A stretch of 64,000 nt of DNA from Arctopsyche grandis (Eukaryota > Arthropoda > Insecta > Trichoptera > Hydropsychidae), in contig NC_135360.1 in assembly GCF_051622035.1 (NCBI RefSeq), positions 25,743,206 through 25,807,205 of the forward strand, given 5' to 3'. This document shows, in pieces, positions 1 to 12,700 of this stretch. The notes below the pieces were generated by a model. The model had not been told where the DNA came from. It did not search any database and saw only the letters and a program-made list of their open reading frames with translations. Position 1 is the stretch's first letter. Every line of letters begins with the position of its first letter. The position numbers and the translations under genes were made by a program.

Positions 1-3000
1 CCAACCTAACCTAACCTTTACCGAAATCAAAGGATTCGAGATTGTAAGTTATTCACAACACTCGCTTACCACACCATACCTAACCCAACCTAACCTAACC
101 AACACCGAAATCAAAGAATTCGACATTCCAAAAAATACACAAAACGTGCTTACCACACCATACCTAACTTAACCTAACTCAACCAACACCGAAATCAAAG
201 AATTCGACATTCCAAAAAATACACAAAACGTGCTTAACTCACCAAACCTAACCCAACCTAACCTAACCAACACCAAAATCAAAGAATTCGACATTGCAAA
301 AATATAAACAAAACGTGCTTACCTCAACAAACCTAACCCAACCTAACCTAACCATTACCGAAATCAAAGAATTCGAGATTGTAAGTTATTCACAACACTC
401 GCTTACCACACCATACCTAACCCAACCTAACCTAACCAACACCGAAATCAAAGAATTCGACATTCCAAAAAATACACAAAACGTGCTTAACTCACCAAAC
501 CTAACCTAACCTAACCTAACCAACACCGAAATCAAAGAATTCGACATTGCAAAAATATTCCCAAAACGTGCTTTCCTCACCAAACCTAACCCAACCTAAC
601 GTAACGACGCCAAAATCGAAGAATTTTACATTGAAAAAATATACACAAAACGTGCTAACCTCACCAAACGTAACCCAACCTAACCTATCCATCACCAAAA
701 TTAAAGAATTCGACATTCCTTAAATATACACAAAACGTGCTGACCTCACCAAACCTAACCCAACGTAACCTAACCAACACCAAAATCAAAGAATTCGACA
801 TTGCAAAAATAAACACAAAACGTGCTTACCTCACCAAACCTAACCCAACCTAACCTAACCAGCACCGAAATCAAAGAATGCGATATTGCACTAACATACA
901 CAAAACGTGCTAAACTCACCAAACATAACCCAACCTATCCTAACCATCACCAAAATCAAAGAAATCGAGATTGTTAGTTATTCACAAAACTCGCTAACCA
1001 CACGAAACCTAACCCAACCTAACCTAATCATCACCGAAATCAAAGAATTCGAGATTGTTAGTTATTCACAAAAATCGCTAACCTCGCCAAACCTAAACCA
1101 ACCTAACCAACCAACACCGAAATCAAAGAATTCGACATTGCTCAATTATACACAAAACGTGCTCACCTCACCAAACCTAACCCAACCTAACCTAACCAAG
1201 ACCAAAGTCAAAGAATTCGACATTGCAAAAATATACACAAAACGTGCTAACCTCAACAAACCAAACCCAACCTTACCTAACCATCACCGAAATCAAAGAA
1301 TTCGAGTTTGTAAGATATTCACAAAACTCGCTTACCAAGCCATACCTAACTTAACCTAACTCAACCAACACCGAAATCAAAGAATTCGACATTCCAAAAA
1401 ATACACAAAACGTGCTTAACTCACCAAACCTAACCCAACCTAACCTAACCAACACTAAAATCAAAGAATTCAACATTGCAAAAATATACACAAAACGTGC
1501 TTACCTCAACAAACCTAACCCAACCTAACCTAACCATTACCGAAATCAAAGGATTCGAGATTGTAAGTTATTCACAACACTCGCTTACCACACCATACCT
1601 AACCCAACCTAACCTAACCAACACCGAAATCAAAGAATTCGACATTCCAAAAAATACACAAAACGTGCTTACCACACCATACCTAACTTAACCTAACTCA
1701 ACCAACACCGAAATCAAAGAATTCGACATTCCAAAAAATACACAAAACGTGCTTAACTCACCAAACCTAACCCAACCTAACCTAACCAACACCAAAATCA
1801 AAGAATTCGACATTGCAAAAATATAAACAAAACGTGCTTACCTCAACAAACCTAACCCAACCTAACCTAACCATTACCGAAATCAAAGAATTCGAGATTG
1901 TAAGTTATTCACAACACTCGCTTACCACACCATACCTAACGCAACCTAACCTAACCAACACCGAAATCAAAGAATTCGACATTCCAAAAAATACACAAAA
2001 CGTGCTTAACTCACCAAACCTAACCTAACCTAACCTAACCAACACCGAAATCAAAGAATTCGACATTGCATAAATATTCCCAAAACGTGCTTTCCTCACC
2101 AAACCTAACCCAACCTAACGTAACGACGCCAAAATCGAAGAATTTTACATTGAAAAAATATACACAAAACGTGCTAACCTCACCAAACGTAACCCAACCT
2201 AACCTATCCATCACCAAAATTAAAGAATTCGACATTCCTTAAATATACACAAAACGTGCTGACCTCACCAAACCTAACCCAACGTAACCTAACCAACACC
2301 AAAATCAAAGAATTCGACATTGCAAAAATAAACACAAAACGTGCTTACCTCACCAAACCTAACCCAACCTAACCTCACCATCATCAAAATCAAAGAAATC
2401 GAGATTGTAAGTTATTCACAAAACTCGCTAACCACACAAAACCTAACCCAACCAAACCTAACCATCACCGAAATCAAAAAATTCGAGATTGTAAGTTATT
2501 CACAATACTCGCTAACCTCACCAAACCTAACCCAACCTAACCTTCCCAACACCGAATTCAAAGAATTCGACATTGCAAAAATATACACAAAACTCGCTAA
2601 CCTCACCAAACCTAACCCATCCGAACCTAAACATCACCGAAATCAAAGAATTAGACATTGCAAAAATATACAACAAACGTGCTAACCTCAACAAACCTAA
2701 CCCAACCTAATCTAACCATCACCGAAATCAAAGAATTCGAGATTGTAAGTTTATCACAAAACTCGCTGACCTCACCTAACCTAACCCAACCTAACGTAAC
2801 CAACAACGGAATCAAAGAATTCGACATTGCTGAAATATACACAAAACGTCCTGACCTCACCATACCTAACCCAACCTAACCTAACCAACACCGAAATCAA
2901 AGAATTCGACATTGCAAAAATATACCCAAAACGTGCTTTCCTCACCAAACCTAACCCAACCTAACCTACCCAACACCAAAATCAAAGAATTCGACATTGC

Positions 3001-6000
3001 AAAAATATACACAAAACTCGCTAACCTCACCAAACCTAACCCATCCTGACCTAAACATCACCGAAATCAAAGAATTTGACATTGCAAAAATATACACAAA
3101 ACGTGCTAACCTCACCAAACCTAACCCAACCTAACCTAACCAACACCAAAATCAAAGAATTCGACATTGCAAAAATATACACAAAACGTGCTAACCTCAA
3201 CAAACCTAACCCAACCTAACCTTACCATCACCGAAATCAAAGAATTCGAGATTGTAAGTTATTCACAACACTCGCTTACCACACCATACCTAACCCAACC
3301 TTACCTAACCAACACCGAAATCAAAGAATTCGACATTCCAAAAAATACACAAAACGTGCTAAACTCACAAAACCGAACCCAACCTAACCTAACCAACACT
3401 GAAATCAAAGAATTCGAGATTGTAAGTCATTCACAAAACTCGCTGACCTCGACAAACCTAACCCAACCTTACCTAACCATCACCGAAATCAAAGAATTCG
3501 AGATTGTTAGTTATTCACAAACCTCGCTAACCTCACCAAACCTAACCCAACCTAACCTAATCATCACCGAAATCAAAGAATTCGAGATTGTTAGTTATTC
3601 ACAAAACTCGCTAACCACACGAAACCTAACCCAACCTAACCTTATCATCACCGAAATCAAAGAATTCGAGATTGTTAGTTATTCACAAAAATCGCTAACC
3701 TCGCCAAACCTAAACCAACCTAACCAACCAACACCGAAATCAAAGAATTCGACATTGCTCAATTATACACAAAACGTGCTGACCTCACCAAACCTAACCC
3801 AACCTAACCTAACCAAGACCAAAGTCAAAGAATTCGACATTGCAAAAATATACACAAAACGTGCTAACCTCAACAAACCAAACCCAACCTAACCTAACCA
3901 TCACCGAAATCAAAGAATTCCAGTTTGTAAGATATTCACAAAACTCGCTTACCACACCATACCTAACTTAACCTAACTCAACCAACACCGAAATCAAAGA
4001 ATTCGACATTGCACTAACATACACAAATCGTGCTAACCTCACCAAACCTAACCCAACCTAACCTCACCATCACCAAAATCAAAGAAATCGAGATTGTAAG
4101 TTATTCACAAAACTCGCTAACCACACGAAACCTAACCCAACCTAACCAACACCAAAATCAAAGATTTCGACATTGCAAAAATATACACAAAACGTGCTAA
4201 CCTCAACAAACCTAACCCAACCTAACCTAACCATCACCGAAATCAAAGAATTCGAGATTGTAAGTTATTCACAACACTCGCTAACCACACCATACCTAAC
4301 CCAACCTAACCTAACCAACACCGAAATCAAAGAATTCGACATTCCAAAAAATACACAAAACGTGCTTAACTCACCAAACCTAACCCAACCTAACCTAACC
4401 AACACCAAAATCAAAGAATTCGACATTGCAAAAATATACACAAAACGTGCTTACCTCAACAAACCTAACCCAACCTAACCTAACCATTACCGAAATCAAA
4501 GAATTCGAGATTGTAAGTTATTCACAACACTCGCTTTCCACACCATACCTAACCCAACCTAACCTAACCAACACCGAAATCAAAGAATTCGACATTCCAA
4601 AAAATACACAAAACGTGCTTAACTCACCAAACCTAACCTAACCTAACCTAACCAACACCGAAATCAAAGAATTCGACATTGCAAAAATATACCCAAAACG
4701 TGCTTTCCTCACCAAACCTAACCCAACCTAACGTAACGACGCCAAAATCGAAGAATTTTACATTGAAAAAATATACACAAAACGTGCTAACCTCACCAAA
4801 CCTAACCCAACCTAACCTATCCATCACCAAAATTAAAGAATTCGACATTCCTTAAATATACACAAAACGTGCTGACCTCACCAAACCTAACCCAACCTAA
4901 CCTAACCAACACCGAAATCAAAGAATTCGAGATTGTAAGTTATTCACAAAACTCGCTAACCACACGAAACCTAACCCAACCTAACCAACACCAAAATCAA
5001 AGATTTCGACATTGCAAAAATATACACAAAACGTGCTAACCTCAACAAACCTAACCCAACCTAACCTAACCATCACCGAAATCAAAGAATTCGAGATTGT
5101 AAGTTATTCACAACACTCGCTAACCACACCATACCTAACCCAACCTAACCTAACCAACACCGAAATCAAAGAATTCGACATTCCAAAAAATACACAAAAC
5201 GTGCTAAACTCACCAAACCGAACCCAACCTAACCTAACCAACACCGAAATCAAAGAATTCGAGATTGTTAGTTATTCACAAAACTCGCTAACCTCGCCAA
5301 ACCTAACCCAACCTAACCTAACCAACACCAAAATCAAAGAATTCGACATTGCAAAAATATACACAAAACGTGCTAACCTCAACAAACCTAACCCAACCTA
5401 ACCTAACCCAACCTAACCTAACCAACACCAAAATCAAAGAATTCGACCTTGCAAAAATATACACAAAACGTGCTTATCTCAACAAACCTAACCCAACCTA
5501 ACCTAACCAGCACCGAAATCAAAGAATGCGACATTGCACTAACATACACTAAACGTGCTAAACTCACCAAACCTAACCCAACCTAACCTAACCATCACCG
5601 AAATCAAAGAATTTGAGATTGTTAGTTATTCACAAAACTCGCTTACCTCGCCAAACCTAACCCAACCTTACCTTACCAACACCGAAATCAAAGAATTCGA
5701 CATTCCAAAAAATACACAAAACGTGCTAACCTTAACAAACCTAACCCAACCTAACCTAACCATCACCGAAATCAAAGAATTCGAGATTGTAAGTTATTCA
5801 CAACACTCGCTAACCACACCAAACCTAACCCAACCTAACCTAACCATCACCGAAATCAAAGAATTCGAGATTGTTAGTTATTCACAAAACTCGCTTACCT
5901 CGCCAAACCTAACCCAACCTTACCTTACCAACACCGAAATCAAAGAATTCGACATTCCAAAAAATACACAAAACGTGCTAACCTCACCAAACCTAACCCA

Positions 6001-6256
6001 ACCTAACCAAACCAACACCAAAATCAAAGAATTCCAAATTGTAAGATCTACACAAAACTCACTTACCTTACCAAACCTAGCCCAACCTAACCTAACCATC
6101 ACCGAAATCAAAAAATTCGAGATTGTTAGTTATTCACAAAACTCGCTTACCTTACCAAATCTAACCCAACCTAACCTATCCAACACCGAAATCAAAGAAT
6201 TTGAAATTGCAAAAATATACACAAAACGTGCTTTTTTTACCAAACCTAACCCAACC
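1..6256 (+). repeat. 84-bp satellite array with embedded CCTAA tracts
   Basis: About 74 tandem monomers of roughly 84 bp fill the left end. Each has a core around an EcoRI site (AAATCAAAGAATTCGACATT or the GAGATT variant), a variable middle, and a CCTAACCCAACCTAACC tract. Two monomer types alternate irregularly: type A ends CAAAACGTGC, type B has GTAAGTTATTCACAA then ACTCGC. Longer duplications overlie the 84-bp period: 1-853 matches 1520-2372 (offset 1519), 516-716 also matches 4648-4848, and 995-1290 matches ~3612-3907 (offset 2617). Because 84 is a multiple of three and stop codons are rare, long open frames (up to 241 codons at 3167-3892) arise on both strands. They look like by-products, not genes. 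CCTAA on the plus strand is the orientation expected if a telomere lies to the left, which is inference only. Confidence 0.95.
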
Positions 6257-7355
6257 TAGAGGTTGTGATCGAGAAATCTCGTCTCGAGATTTCTCAAGAA
6301 CTCTCTAGAAATTTTGATTCTCGTTTCTCGAGAATATTTTATTGTAAAATTTCGAGATTCTCATTTCTCGAGAATATTTTATTACGAAAATTCGAGATTC
6401 TCTTATTTCGAGAAATCGTTTATTGGATTCTCGAAAATATCCAGAATATTCTTTTTTTATCACTACATGTATTAACTCAATAAACTGACTGATTTGTATA
6501 CTTGTTAACTTGTAAAAATTTTTATGAAGTATTGTCATATGTATAGATGGTCAGTACTTTTATTATTTGTCCGGTAAGTTATTATTCGGTCATCATATAA
6601 GTACATATACACATGTTACAACGAAATCGCACCATTTTTAAGTTGCATATATGTATGTGCATGTAGGTAGTATTTACTCACTAGTCCGGAAGTATTCGGT
6701 TATGATATCACTAAAACGCTAGTGAAAATATATTTTCACTGACAATATGACCCCACTTAACACACATAAAACAAAGATTTTTGATTCATTATTTATTTAT
6801 TCGAGTATTTGTTCCTTAAATATTAATCAATTTATAGTCAGTATTTTAATATGCATAGATGGTCAGTATTTTTATTATTTGTCCGGTCACAAAAACACGG
6901 GCAAAGGCGGGTAGCAACACTGGGAATTTCATAAAATTATTTTTTAAATATTGTTATTTTTACTATTTTAAATTACTTTTGTATATTTTTATTTTCTTTT
7001 CATGCCTTCTTTTATAATATTTTTTTAATATAATTTTACTTTTTTTTCTACTCAATGTTCTATTGTATCTCTCTATATCTTTTTTTCGTCATGTCTTTAA
7101 TAAAGTTGTAAACCCCTGATATAACATACATACATATGTAGTGTTTGTGTCCTTTTGATTTTTGTATGTTGTCAAGTTTATATGATAAAAAAATCAATTC
7201 ACTATATTAAAAAAAAAATTATACTTTCTCGAGAATTCTCGAGAATCTCGAGAAACAAAAAAAGAAAATCTCGAATTCTCGAGATTCAAATATTTCGAGA
7301 AAATAAGATTCTCGAATCTCGAGAATCAAAAAAAGTCGTGAAATCACAACCTCTA
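6257..7355. mobile_element. hAT-like foldback element, non-autonomous
   Basis: The element is bounded by perfect 13-bp inverted ends, TAGAGGTTGTGAT at 6257-6269 and its complement at 7343-7355. TAGAG fits the YARNG terminus of hAT elements. Both subterminal regions are packed with CTCGAG/TCTCGAGAATT motifs in opposite orientation. The interior (~6480-7190) is AT-rich with two copies of an ATAGATGGTCAGTA...TTATTTGTCCGGT motif (near 6545 and 6858). No coding capacity is visible. The flanking 8 bp (ACCCAACC left, CTTGCATC right) do not match, so the expected target duplication is missing. The element sits exactly at the junction between the satellite and the truncated LINE. Confidence 0.75.
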
Positions 7356-9607
7356 CTTGCATCCCTTAAATCCTTAGTCAAAAGGGCTATACGTAAATTA
7401 CGCTCGGCTAACCGTCGTGCTTTTGGTCCAGATTTGTTAATGCCCCTTGGTATCGAGGTTAGAAGAGCTTTTGCACTTTTTAAGCGTCTAATTTTGCTGT
7501 CCAAAAAAAAGTCTTTGGAGAATTTTGTTAACTCGCAAGCAGGGTCGGAACCTTGGGGTCCAGCGTATAAGGCCATTGCTAGGGACCCCGCTTTTATTAT
7601 GTGTGGAGTTCGTAGTCCTCTTGATGGTCACCTTGCTTTATCTAGTAGTGAAGCGGTTAATAACCTTGTATGCACTTATCCCTGTTGATCGCTTTGACAA
7701 TGATCTACCTGCTCACGTTCGTATCCGTAATTTTGCTTCTCATGTTACTAAACTTAGTTGCTATGAAGACCTTCCGACTTCGGAGGAAATTAGTGCAATT
7801 TTTAATAGCCTAGGTCGGGGTAAGGCTCCTGGAGTTGATATGATAGGCGGAGATATTGCTAGAGCTGTTTGGTCGGTGGGTAATTTTGAACTTCTTAATG
7901 TTTATAGGAGTTGTTTTAAATTTGAAACCTTCCCTAGTTGCTGGAAGGTTGGTAAATTGATTGTCATTAAGAAGCATAATACTGACAGACTAGCTAGTGA
8001 CCCTAAGGCTTATCGCCCAATCAGTTTGTTACCTATTTTTGGGAAGGTCCTAGAGAGGCTAATTTCGAGTCGGCTCAGTAGTTTCCTAGACGATAACTCT
8101 GTTTTATCCGATGGTCAATTTGGATTTTGATCGGGAAGGACTACTGTTGATGCAATTCGCTGTGTCTTGAGGGAGTCTTCGGACTCTTCATCCAAGTATG
8201 TAGTTGCTGTTTTGTTGAACATTGCTGGAGCGTTTGATAATGCCTGGTGGCCCATGCTATTGATCAAGTTGCGTCTGCTGGGACTGCATCCGAATTTACT
8301 ATGCTTACTGCATAGTTACTTGTCGGATAGGAAATTAGTTTTCGAACTCGGTGGACAGGTTGGTTTCAGGGATCTTTCTATTGGATGTCCACAGGGCTCC
8401 GTTTTGGGACCTATCCTTTGGAATATTCTCGTCAATGACCTTTTTACAATCAATTTGCCGGAGGGTTGCAGATTGGTTGCGTACGCTGATGATATCGTGT
8501 TATTAACGCACGCAAAGTCCCGTGTTGAGCTGGAATTTAAAGCTACTGCGGCACTTCACCTTCTAGACGATTGGGCCATAATTAACAAACTTTCTTTCTC
8601 GCCCTCTAAGTCCAAGTGCTTATTAATAAAGGGTTCTCTTGTTAGAACCCCTAATATCAAACTCAGAGACTGTAAGATCAAATTTGTCAATGAGTCCACT
8701 TATTTGGGTGTTGTTCTCGTTGTCAGGCTTTCATTCAATGGTCATATTGGGAGAGCATTAGATAACGCTAAGGTTTCCTTTGGTCATATTGGTCGCCTCT
8801 GTGGTCGCTCATGGGGTTTAGTTTTCCATGACAAACGCTTGGTGTACGATGCTGTGTTTGTGAACTCTTTGACGTATGCATCTAGCATTTGGGGCCATCG
8901 TGTCGAATTAAAGACGGTCCGTCGTACATTAAATAGTGGTCAGCGTTTTCCTCTGATCGCTCTTACCCAGGCCTATCGCACTGCGTCTACAGACTCACTA
9001 CAGATTCTTGCGGGTACATTGCCTCTTGACTTGATCGTCCAAATAAGAGCTGCCACTTGACTTGATCGTCCAAATAAGAGCTGCTCGGGAAAAACTTCGT
9101 GGTGGGTTAGATGCTACCGTCTCGGGCGTCCTTTTCCGTGCTCCTAATCAGTCACAGTGCGATGACCCTCGATTCTGGCGAAGTTTGAAGTCTGATATTT
9201 TAAATTGTGCTATTTTGGCTTGGCAACTTAGATGGGATTGTTCCTCCAAAGGTAGACACACCTATTTGTTTTTCCGAGGGTCACTTGATTGGCTATCGCC
9301 CAGTTTTTGGACCAGTCAATTTTTGACTGGTCATGGCCACTTTAACGGCAAGCTCGCATCTATGGGCTTGGTATCTGAGTCCTTTTGTCCGTGTTCTTTT
9401 CCGGAGCAGGATGCAGATCACATTCTGTGGTCCTGTCCTGGGATGGAGACCGAGAGGAGGGTTCTGCTGGACAGAATCGGGGGTTCTCTCATTGGCCCCC
9501 TGCATCATGGGGATCTAATAATGAATAAAGCATCGTTTAGAGCTTTCGAAAATTTCGCGGAATGCTTTGGGAAGCTGTGTTCCCCTGGATGCTACCACTC
9601 CACTTGA
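7356..9607 (+). pseudogene. R1-clade LINE reverse transcriptase remnant
   Basis: The decayed ORF2 spans three frames. The RT-upstream linker runs from 7356 to ~7670, where a frameshift moves reading to the frame continuing to 8130. A stop at 8128-8130 replaces an expected Arg in QFGF-R-SGR, consistent with CGA to TGA. The palm domain follows at 8131-9060, with QGSVLGPILWNILVNDLF and the YADD motif. RT motif A reads NIAGAFDNAW where the family has D first, so the catalytic Asp appears lost. A 31-bp tandem duplication at 9025-9084 creates another stop and frameshift. The last frame (to 9607) carries the CPCSFPEQDADHILWSC knuckle (C-X-C-X8-H-X4-C). Clearly non-functional. Confidence 0.85.
9025..9084 (+). 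repeat. 31-bp tandem duplication inside LINE ORF
   Basis: A 29-bp string starting CTTGACTTGATCGTCC at 9025 recurs at 9056, separated by CA. The duplication shifts the frame and brings in a TGA, one of the lesions inactivating the LINE. Confidence 0.9.
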
Positions 9608-9737
9608 TTGCAAAAGCGTTTATGAGTCCATTTTTTTTATTCTGTGAATGTGTGTGTGTGTGAGTGTGCCTTTGCTGTTTAGGTGTGTGTATGTATTTGT
9701 GGTTTGTGTGTGCGTGTGTGTGTGTGTGTGTGCGTGA

Positions 9738-12700
9738 CAGTGGCGTAACTACCGCGCCCGCAGACCCCGCAATGCGGGGGGGCGCCGAAACTTGGGGGGC
9801 GCCGCTAGGCGGCGCGTCTTTTTCCCTGATTTTTTAACTTTTTCTGTAAATTTTTTTGTGACAATTTTTGAAACACTACTTTATTTTTCAAACTATTCGC
9901 ATCTCGTTTTATGTTATGTACATGTATCTGAGAATTCTCTTCTACTTTTGTACATACATATATAGGTTTATATATATTTTTAAACAATAACACAAAATTA
10001 AATGAGGCGTGAAAACCAATAAAATTTTACAACTTTGTATTTATTTTCGAGAATAGCATTGAAATCTCCGACCAAAATTATTTCATTGCAGACCGTCATA
10101 AAAGTCAAAAGCATGTCGGTTTTATAATGGGTCGACCTTTTTTTCAACATAAGTCTAACGTCTTTCCATTAATAAATCATAGAACGCGACCAAAATATGT
10201 CAATTTTACAACTTTACTCATAAAATCATTGTGTTCGTTCAGACTTTTCTTCAGTTGATTTTGAACACGCTCTGGAATCGGATCGCGATTGATTATAATT
10301 AAAACTAGCTCCCGAATCGTGTTTGATCATTGTATATAAAAACTAACTCATTGCTCAGGGTAAAGTGACGTGAAGTGTACCATTGTGTTATCCCTGTAGT
10401 TGAGAAATCTTTCGCGATACATATATTTTTTTTAATATGAGTAGTTTTAAGAAAAAATTCAGTGGAGCAGAATCTCGAAAGCGAAAAAATACTCAAATCG
10501 CGAGTTCATCGAAATTGACTAAAATCCACAAATTTTTCAAAGCCTCTAGTGACATAGTGGAATTAAGTCCTCCAGCATTTTTATCAGAAAAACAACCTAG
10601 CTCTCCTTTGAGCAATACCGATGTAATCGAACCAGCAGTTACGGATAATACGGCGAACTTAACTGTTGCAGAAATTCAATCGACTGAGCCTAGCTCTTCT
10701 TCCTCAAACATTTCTGGTGAAGTGGTCGATTCATTTATAAGGTTCCTTCTTCAAGAAAAATATCCGACTGACCGAGGACATTACACAAATGAGCTGACAG
10801 AAAATGACACTAATCTGAGGAAATTTATATTGAATCACGGTACTTGCCAACCTGATCTTGTATCTTTTCCTCGAGATCTCGTTGGAAAAAGATGCTTTTC
10901 TAAAAAATATTTTAAGTGGACCAACCAGTCTGGGATTGAAATACAAAGGACGTGGCTAGGTTACTCGGTAAAACTGAATAGAGCGTACTGTGAACCATGT
11001 TGGCTTTTTGCTGACAAAAAAAATAAATATTATAATTCCTCTTGGGTTGAAGGTATACAAGACTGGAGAGGACTTTCAAAAAAAAATTTAATTCACGAAA
11101 AATCTCAAGTACACACTAAATCCTGTTGTACGTACGATTTGTGGAAAAATTCTGAGACAATTGATGAATATATCTCGTCAGAATCGAAAAGTCGTGTAAA
11201 CTACTGGCGTCAAGTGATTCATCGTATTATTAATGTAATATTAACATTGGCCAAATGTAATTTGGCATTTCGAGGCCATCAAGAAAATATCGTGTCTTCT
11301 AAAAATCCTGGAAATTTTCTTTCTCTTATTAAACTTCTGGCAACTTATGATCCTCTTTTGGAATCATTGATAGCCAAACATAAGGCAGGTTCTGTGACTT
11401 ATTTGAGCGCGAAAATTCAAAATGAAATCATCCAATTAATTTCGACACAAATAGAAAATGAAATATTTAAAGAGATAAACACTTCGCCTTTCTATTCAAT
11501 CATAATTGACGGTACTCAAGATTTAAGTAAAATTGAGCAAGTGAGTGTTGTTTTTCGATACATTGTTGTTCAAAAAGATGAAATTCAACGTCCAATTGAT
11601 GTTGAAATTAAAGAATCATTCGTGGGGTTCTTTAATGTTAAAAACAGAAGTGCAGAGGGTTTAAAAAAATTTATTTTGGATTTATTGACAAGTAAAGGAC
11701 TAGATATTGCGAAATGTAGAGGACAGGGTTACGATGGTGCCAGAGTAATGAGTGGTGCATACAACGGTCTACAAAAGAAGATAACTGAACTCGAACCAAA
11801 CGCTCATTACATTCACTGTGCAGCTCATAATTTAAATCTCGTCATTAAAGATACCGTATCTGATGTGCCAAAAGCTTCTTATTTTTTTGATGTGGTTGAA
11901 CAAATTTATAAATTTTTCGCTGTCAGCATTAACAGGTGGGAAGTTTTTAAGGAAAATTCACCATCAGTTACTTTAAAAAGATTGAACCCTACTCGTTGGT
12001 CTTCAAGACTAGATTCGATCAATGCACTTCGATATTCATATACAGATGTTTTAAAATGTCTTACAGAAATAATTTTAAAAAGTAAAAGAAAGGATGAACA
12101 ATCAGAAGCAAAGGGACTAAAAAAGAAAATGGAAAGTTTCGAATTTATTCTCCTACTCGTCCTTTTTGATAACATTCTTCAGCCTCTCAACTTTGTATCA
12201 AAGCTCCTACAATCAAAAAACGTCGATGTTATCAGTGCTCAGTCGATGATCAAAAATGCATACGACAATCTCAATCGTTTTAGGAATACATTTGAAGAAT
12301 TTGTAACGATTTCATCAATGATTGCAACAAAATGGGGTTTGGAGCCAAAATTGACATCGAATCGTCAATCTTTTGTCAAAAAGCACTTCGATGAACTTAG
12401 TAATGATACACGATTCCAAGATTCATTGAAAAAGTTTGAAATAACAATTTTTAATGCGGCACTAGACGTAGCCTTGATGCAATTGAAGGTTCGTTTTACA
12501 TCTTTTAACGATATTATTTCAAAGTTCGCCTTCCTACAAAGTAAAAATCTCATTCAATTATCAGATGACGACTTATATCGTGAAGCCAAATCTTTAGCCG
12601 ACCAATATGTCAATGACTTTGACAAGTCGCTACCAAACCAGGTGCTTGATTTTCGTTCGTGCTTAAGAGAAAAAATAGAGAAGATCGACAGTGTTCATAA

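Noticed and set aside
3167..3892. 241-codon frame in the satellite as a repeat protein gene
   Set aside because: It arises from an 84-bp unit divisible by three, the opposite strand is also open, and there is no promoter, splice or stop conservation between array parts.
1..6256. CRISPR-like array
   Set aside because: Units are direct tandem monomers with no unique spacers, in a eukaryotic context.
1..6256. True telomere
   Set aside because: The CCTAA tracts are only ~20 bp per monomer and interrupted by 60 bp of other sequence. It is a satellite, not (TTAGG)n.
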